NCBI GenBank assembly: GCA_017853455.1
Contig: JAFMJM010000079.1
Span: 1-9,701, forward strand
Reading direction: 5' to 3'
Length of the DNA stretch: 9,701 nt
Origin: Acidimicrobiia bacterium
GTDB taxonomy: Bacteria; Actinomycetota; Acidimicrobiia; IMCC26256; PALSA-555
Part shown: piece after piece, positions 6,538-9,701 of the stretch
How positions within the stretch are numbered: the first letter of the stretch is position 1
Layout: every line of letters starts with the position of its first letter
Notes under the pieces: model-generated
Seen by the model: the letters and a program-made list of their open reading frames with translations, nothing else
What the model was told of the DNA's origin: nothing
The model's database searches: none
Made by a program: the position numbers and the translations under genes

Positions 6538-7063
6538 CGACGGCACGACCGGCCTGCTCTACGGCGGGCGGGTCGCCAAGGACGGCCCCGGACCGCGTGC
6601 CTACGGCGCCACCGACGAGGTGGTGTCGTCGCTCGGCGTCGCCCGGGCCGAGACCGAGCGCGACGGTGAGCTCGACGTGCTCCTCGTGCGCCTCCAGCGT
6701 GAGCTGTTCGTGGTCGGGGCCGAGCTCGCGACCGAGCCCGAGCACCGTGACCGGCTCACCGACGGCGTCACCCGCGTCACCGCCGCCATGGTCGACGACC
6801 TCGAGCCGGTGATCGACGACGTCTCGGCCCGGTTCGACCCGCCCCAGGAGTTCGTCCTGCCCGGCGAGACCCGCCTGGCCGCCGCCCTCGACGTCGCCCG
6901 CACCGTGATCCGCCGGGCCGAACGCGACGTCGTCGCCGCCGTCAACGAGGGCTGGCTCGAGGAGGAGAGCTTCGTCGTGCCCTACCTCAACCGCCTCGCC
7001 GACCTCGTCTACACCCTCGCCCGCTGGCAGGAAGGCCGCTACCGGCCCGCCCGCCGCGACTGA
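6503..7063 (+). CDS. PduO/MMAB-type cob(I)alamin adenosyltransferase
   Basis: A 186-residue cytosolic protein that moves the adenosyl group of ATP to cob(I)alamin, giving adenosylcobalamin. Seen: the N-terminal ATP loop YTRTGDDGTTGL (7-18), the AYGATDEVVSSLG stretch (33-45), LQRELFVVGAELAT (64-77), FVLPGETRLAAA (117-128), the Arg-rich ARTVIRRAERD (132-142) and YLNRLADLVYTLAR (161-174). Length and motif order fit the trimeric PduO type, not the CobA type. Two positions differ from what I recall as common: PGET instead of PGGT, and LDVAR instead of LHVAR. The ATG is favoured because homology starts at once and a TACACT box lies 8 nt upstream. The GT87 gene overlaps its first 35 nt. An AdoCbl-dependent mutase or reductase is expected elsewhere in the genome; metH in this window also needs a cobalamin, but as the methyl form. 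Confidence 0.93.
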   Translation: MAERKVYTRTGDDGTTGLLYGGRVAKDGPGPRAYGATDEVVSSLGVARAETERDGELDVLLVRLQRELFVVGAELATEPEHRDRLTDGVTRVTAAMVDDLEPVIDDVSARFDPPQEFVLPGETRLAAALDVARTVIRRAERDVVAAVNEGWLEEESFVVPYLNRLADLVYTLARWQEGRYRPARRD

Positions 7064-7086
7064 CCCGTTCCACCCACGCCCATCCC

Positions 7087-7092
7087 GGAGGA
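7087..7092 (+). promoter_or_regulatory. Ribosome binding site of pepA
   Basis: GGAGGA, 4 nt before the GTG at 7097; it decides the GTG start. The 33-nt gap after the adenosyltransferase stop holds no obvious -10, so pepA may be co-transcribed with it. Confidence 0.7.
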
Positions 7093-7096
7093 TCCC

Positions 7097-8638
7097 GTGG
7101 CCGTCACCATCACCACGTCCGCCCAGCACCACGAGGCCGCCCGCGTCGACCTGCTGGTGGTTCCCGCCGGACCCGACGGTCCGATCGGCGAGGCCAAGGC
7201 CCTGCGGCGCGAGCTCCAGGGTGACCTCGAGGGCGTCGCCCGGGCGAGCGGCTTCCAGGGTCGGCCCGGGCAGACCGTGGTGATCCCGGCGAGCGGTCGG
7301 ATCGCCGCCAAGGCCGTCCTGCTGGTGGGCGTCGGAGACCCGGCGGCCCTCACGCTCGACGGGCTGCGCCGGGCCGGGGCCACGCTCGCCAAGGCGTCGG
7401 CGAAGGTGAAGAAGGTCGCCACCACGCTGCTCGACGCGACGCCCAAGGGTGTGTCCGCCGAGGCGGCGGGACAGGCGTTGGCCGAGGGAATCCTGCTCGG
7501 CGCCTACCAGTTCCTCGACTTCAAGTCGAAGGGCACTCCCAACGCGCTCGAGCGGGTCGCCGTCCTCGGTGCGGGTGCCGACGCCAAGCGGGGCGTCACC
7601 CGCGGGTCCGCCGTCGCCGGTGCGGTGGCCTGGGCGCGCGACCTGATCAACGTGCCCGCCGACTCGAAGTCCCCCGAGGAGTTCGTCGCCGCAGCCCGCC
7701 GCCTGCTGACCGGGACCGGCGTGACGGTCCGGGTCTGGGACGAGCGCAAGCTCGCCGACGAGCGGATGGGCGGGCTCATCGGGGTCGGACAGGGCTCGGC
7801 CCGTCCGCCGCGCTTCATGAAGATCACCTACAGCCCCGTCGGGCGCGCCCGCGGCCACGTGGCGTTCGTGGGCAAGGGAGTCGTGTTCGACTCGGGCGGT
7901 CTGTCGCTCAAGCCCGCCGGCGGCATGGAGACGATGAAGACCGACATGTCGGGAGCCGCTGCGGTGGTCGCCGCCATGTCGGTGCTGAAGCGCCTCGGGG
8001 TCGAGACCCGGGTGACGGCGTACGTGCCGCTGGTCGAGAACATGCCCGGGGGGCGGGCCATCCGTCCGGGTGACGTGCTCTCGATGCGCAGCGGCACCAC
8101 GGTCGAGGTGCTCAACACCGATGCCGAGGGGCGGCTCATCCTCGCCGACGCCCTGGCGCTCGCGGTCGAGGACGGCGTCGACGCGATCGTCGACCTCGCC
8201 ACGCTCACCGGTGCGTGTGTGGTCGCCCTCGGCGAGAAGGTCGCCGGGCTGATGGGTAACGACGACGGCTGGTCCGGACAGGTCCGGGCGGCCGCCGACC
8301 GGGCCGGGGAGCCGGTCTGGCCGCTCCCGTTGCCCGCCGAGTACCGCAAGTTCCTCGACAGCGAGACCGCCGACCTGCGCAACATCGCCACCGTCAACTT
8401 CGGTGGGGCGCTCACGGCGGGCATCTTCCTCGAGCAGTTCGTCGGTGACCGCCCCTGGGTCCACCTCGACATCGCCGGACCGTCGCGGGCGTCGGGTGAC
8501 GACGGATACCTGCTCAAGGGGGGAACGGGATTCGGGGTCCGGACGTTGATCGAGGTGGCGGAGGACTTCTCCGCCCCGGCGGCGAAGGCCGCGCCGGCCC
8601 GCCGCCGTCCGGCCCCGCGGAAGGGAGCCCGTCGATGA
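7097..8638 (+). CDS. pepA: Leucyl aminopeptidase PepA (peptidase family M17)
   Basis: A 513-residue two-metal aminopeptidase that removes N-terminal residues, notably Leu, from peptides in the cytosol; family members are hexamers. The N-terminal domain spans about 1-165 and the catalytic domain about 180-490. The signature NTDAEGRL is at 340-347. Metal ligands Lys260, Asp265, Asp283, Asp342 and Glu344, and catalytic Lys272 and Arg346, are all present in VGKGVVFDSGG, SLKPAGGMETMKTDMSG and NTDAEGR, at a constant offset of -10 from E. coli PepA numbering as I recall it. GALTAGIFLEQF and WVHLDIAGP complete the active site. The GTG start is set by GGAGGA 4 nt upstream. After the fold comes a basic Ala/Pro/Arg/Lys tail (about 493-513), unusual for the family. 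The stop overlaps the next ATG as ATGA. Some PepA proteins also bind DNA; nothing here shows that. Confidence 0.96.
   Translation: MAVTITTSAQHHEAARVDLLVVPAGPDGPIGEAKALRRELQGDLEGVARASGFQGRPGQTVVIPASGRIAAKAVLLVGVGDPAALTLDGLRRAGATLAKASAKVKKVATTLLDATPKGVSAEAAGQALAEGILLGAYQFLDFKSKGTPNALERVAVLGAGADAKRGVTRGSAVAGAVAWARDLINVPADSKSPEEFVAAARRLLTGTGVTVRVWDERKLADERMGGLIGVGQGSARPPRFMKITYSPVGRARGHVAFVGKGVVFDSGGLSLKPAGGMETMKTDMSGAAAVVAAMSVLKRLGVETRVTAYVPLVENMPGGRAIRPGDVLSMRSGTTVEVLNTDAEGRLILADALALAVEDGVDAIVDLATLTGACVVALGEKVAGLMGNDDGWSGQVRAAADRAGEPVWPLPLPAEYRKFLDSETADLRNIATVNFGGALTAGIFLEQFVGDRPWVHLDIAGPSRASGDDGYLLKGGTGFGVRTLIEVAEDFSAPAAKAAPARRRPAPRKGARR
8621..8627 (+). promoter_or_regulatory. Ribosome binding site of the cupredoxin gene
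   Basis: AAGGGAG, 7 nt before the ATG at 8635 and inside the 3' end of pepA. Together with the ATGA overlap it supports co-translation with pepA. Confidence 0.6.
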
Positions 8639-9048
8639 CCCCGAACCCGATCCGTCGCCGTCTGGCCGCCCTGGCGCTCGCCGGGGCCGCCCTGGCCGCG
8701 CCCGCCCTCGCCGCGACGCCGGCCGGCGCCGCCGACGCCCCGCTGTCGGGCAAGGTCCCGGTCGAGGTCGGTGACAACTACTTCAAGCCGATCGACGTCA
8801 CCGTCACCGCCGGCTCCAAGGTCACCTGGACCAACAAGGGCAAGATCCTGCACAGCGTCAAGGCCGACAAGGGCAAGCCCTTCGCGCCCAAGACCCTGGC
8901 GGTCAAGAAGAAGTACACCGTGACGTTCAAGAAGCCGGGCACCTACGGCTACTACTGCACCTTCCACGGTGCGCCCGGCTCGGGCCAGCACGGCACGATC
9001 ACCGTGGTCGCCGCCACCCCCACCACGACCACCACCTCCACCCCCTAG
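8635..9048 (+). CDS. Small secreted cupredoxin (plastocyanin-like) with Gln in place of the axial Met
   Basis: A 137-residue protein with a Sec signal peptide: RRRL at 7-10, a hydrophobic Ala/Leu core about 11-26, and likely cleavage after APALA (27) or PAGAA (33). The rest is one plastocyanin-like domain: DNYFKPIDVTVTAG (47-60), VTWTNKG, the first copper His in ILHSV (His73), and the loop YYCTFHGAPGSGQHG with Cys108 and His111. In relatives the loop usually ends in GM before the final strand; here that place is Gln118 (CAG at 8986-8988), followed by His119. Gln ligands occur in stellacyanin-type sites and lower the redox potential. The mature part is Lys-rich and ends in a Thr/Pro tail (about 128-137). 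It follows pepA with an ATGA overlap. Copper electron carrier or copper-binding protein outside the membrane is likely; the partner is unknown. Confidence 0.9.
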   Translation: MTPNPIRRRLAALALAGAALAAPALAATPAGAADAPLSGKVPVEVGDNYFKPIDVTVTAGSKVTWTNKGKILHSVKADKGKPFAPKTLAVKKKYTVTFKKPGTYGYYCTFHGAPGSGQHGTITVVAATPTTTTTSTP

Positions 9049-9082
9049 CGCTTCGCTGGAGAGTTGGTCGACCACGTCGACC

Positions 9083-9136
9083 TCGTTGTTTGGACGTTTC
9101 GGGGGCCTATGGCCCCACGAAACGTCCAAACAACGA
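9083..9136. terminator. Long near-perfect hairpin at a convergent gene junction (probable bidirectional terminator or repeat element)
   Basis: Left arm 9083-9107 pairs with right arm 9111-9136: 25 base pairs, one bulged A (9117), loop TAT (9108-9110). The inner six pairs are GGGGCC/GGCCCC and the outer 19 carry TTGTTTGG and its complement, more A/T-rich than the surroundings. It lies 34 nt after the cupredoxin stop and 20 nt after the stop of the converging MoeB-type gene. No U tract follows in either direction, so it is not a textbook intrinsic terminator; a dispersed palindromic repeat is the alternative. Confidence 0.65.
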
Positions 9137-9138
9137 AG

Positions 9139-9154
9139 CCGGTCGGCCGACCGG
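9139..9154. repeat. Perfect 16-bp palindrome
   Basis: CCGGTCGG directly followed by its reverse complement, 2 nt after the long hairpin and 2 nt before the moeB stop codon. It could add a second stem to the termination region or bind a dimeric protein. In DNA this GC-rich a chance palindrome is quite possible. Confidence 0.35.
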
Positions 9155-9156
9155 GG

Positions 9157-9701
9157 TCAGTGGCCGGTGACGGTGCCGTCGGCGAGCACGGCGTGCGGGA
9201 TGCAGTGCTCGTCGTACTCGGCGATGACGATCTCGGCGACGTCGGGGCCACACGTCGGGCAGGCCGGGTCGCGGCGCACCTTGAACGTGCGGAACGACTG
9301 CTCGAGCGCGTCGTACGCCAGCAGGCGGCCCACGAGCGGGTCGCCGAGGTCGAGCAGCAGCTTGATCGTCTCGAGCGCCTGGATCGACCCGACGATGCCC
9401 GGCAGCACCCCGAGCACGCCGGCCTCGGCGCACGAGGGCGCCAGCTCGGGCGGCGGGGGCTCGGGGAGCATGCAGCGGTAGCACGGACCCACGTACGGGT
9501 CGAACACCGTCACCTGGCCCTCGAAGCGGAAGATCGACCCGTGCACGACCGGGATCCGCTTGATCAGCGAGGCGTCGTTGAGCAGGTACCGGGTCGGGAA
9601 GTTGTCGGTGCCGTCGACGATGACGTCGTAGCCGTCGATGATGTCCAGCACGTTGTCGGCGCCGAAGCGGACGTCGTAGGTGACGACGTCGACGTCGGGG
9701 T
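9157..9701 (-). CDS. MoeB/ThiF-family E1-like adenylyltransferase without rhodanese domain (partial, N-terminus beyond right edge)
   Basis: 180 residues are visible, open to the right edge; the reading frame continues upstream of the internal GTG at 9651 as PDVDVVTYDVRFGADN, so that GTG is not the start. Seen: DVIVDGTDNFPTRYLLND, GSIFRFEGQVTVF, zinc cysteines GPCYRC and CPTCG, the conserved SCAEAGVLGVLPG segment, and QALETIKLLLDLG. The family activates the C-terminal glycine of small sulfur carriers (MoaD, ThiS, CysO) with ATP, for molybdopterin, thiamine or cysteine synthesis. After the last CxxC only about 30 residues follow, including a piece like the linker that joins the rhodanese domain in MoeZ; then the frame stops, so sulfur donation would need another protein. 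The nucleotide-binding N-terminus is outside the window. Which carrier it serves cannot be told here. Confidence 0.93.
   Translation of the reverse strand, partial: PDVDVVTYDVRFGADNVLDIIDGYDVIVDGTDNFPTRYLLNDASLIKRIPVVHGSIFRFEGQVTVFDPYVGPCYRCMLPEPPPPELAPSCAEAGVLGVLPGIVGSIQALETIKLLLDLGDPLVGRLLAYDALEQSFRTFKVRRDPACPTCGPDVAEIVIAEYDEHCIPHAVLADGTVTGH

Noticed and set aside
6323..8464. Minus-strand open frame of 713 codons over the adenosyltransferase and pepA
   Set aside because: Antisense shadow; both plus-strand genes have intact family motifs and this frame shows none.
9157..9651. GTG at 9651 as start of the MoeB-type gene
   Set aside because: The frame stays open upstream and matches the family there (PDVDVVTYDVRF), and starting at 9651 would remove the nucleotide-binding part.
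1..9701. tRNA/rRNA genes, CRISPR arrays, cobalamin riboswitch, insertion sequences, phage genes
   Set aside because: Looked for because of the cobalamin genes and the accessory-region hint; coding density leaves no room for most of them and no matching structures or repeats were seen.

Overview
The window is high-GC bacterial DNA in which genes abut or overlap. It reads as actinobacterial. GTG starts are frequent, Shine-Dalgarno sequences are often absent, and three starts have a TAnnnT -10-like hexamer only 7-10 nt upstream. A DprE1/DprE2/UbiA set is present. A lineage outside the mycobacteria, perhaps Acidimicrobiia, is my guess; it is an inference from gene content and style, not a demonstrated placement.

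Left half (1-5188, all minus strand, transcribed right to left). A five-gene run reads in order: a UbiA-family prenyl-phosphate phosphoribosyltransferase (decaprenylphosphoryl-5-phosphoribose synthase type), DprE1 oxidase, DprE2 reductase, a HAD-IB phosphatase, and the 5' part of cobalamin-dependent methionine synthase metH, which runs off the left edge. The first four genes would cover the whole route from PRPP plus polyprenyl phosphate to polyprenyl-phosphoryl-beta-D-arabinose, if the HAD protein does the dephosphorylation step. metH has its own possible leaderless promoter and is probably only a neighbour.

Middle (5189-7063). A 38-bp divergent intergenic region separates the ubiA operon from a plus-strand GT87-type (DUF2029) polytopic glycosyltransferase. 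That enzyme class uses polyprenyl-phosphate sugars, so donor synthesis and donor use may sit back to back. Its 3' end overlaps a PduO/MMAB-type cob(I)alamin adenosyltransferase by 35 bp.

Right part (7064-9701). PepA (M17 leucyl aminopeptidase, all metal ligands present) is followed with an ATGA overlap by a small secreted cupredoxin whose usual axial Met is Gln. A strong 25-bp hairpin at 9083-9136 lies between this plus-strand run and a convergent minus-strand MoeB/ThiF-type E1-like enzyme that lacks a rhodanese domain and is cut by the right edge.

No stretch over 300 bp lacks a gene. I see no tRNA, rRNA, CRISPR array, transposase or phage gene. The points most worth following up are the candidate DPPR phosphatase in the arabinose-donor operon, the Cys-to-Ala change at the benzothiazinone target residue of DprE1, the Gln-ligand cupredoxin and the long convergent-junction hairpin.
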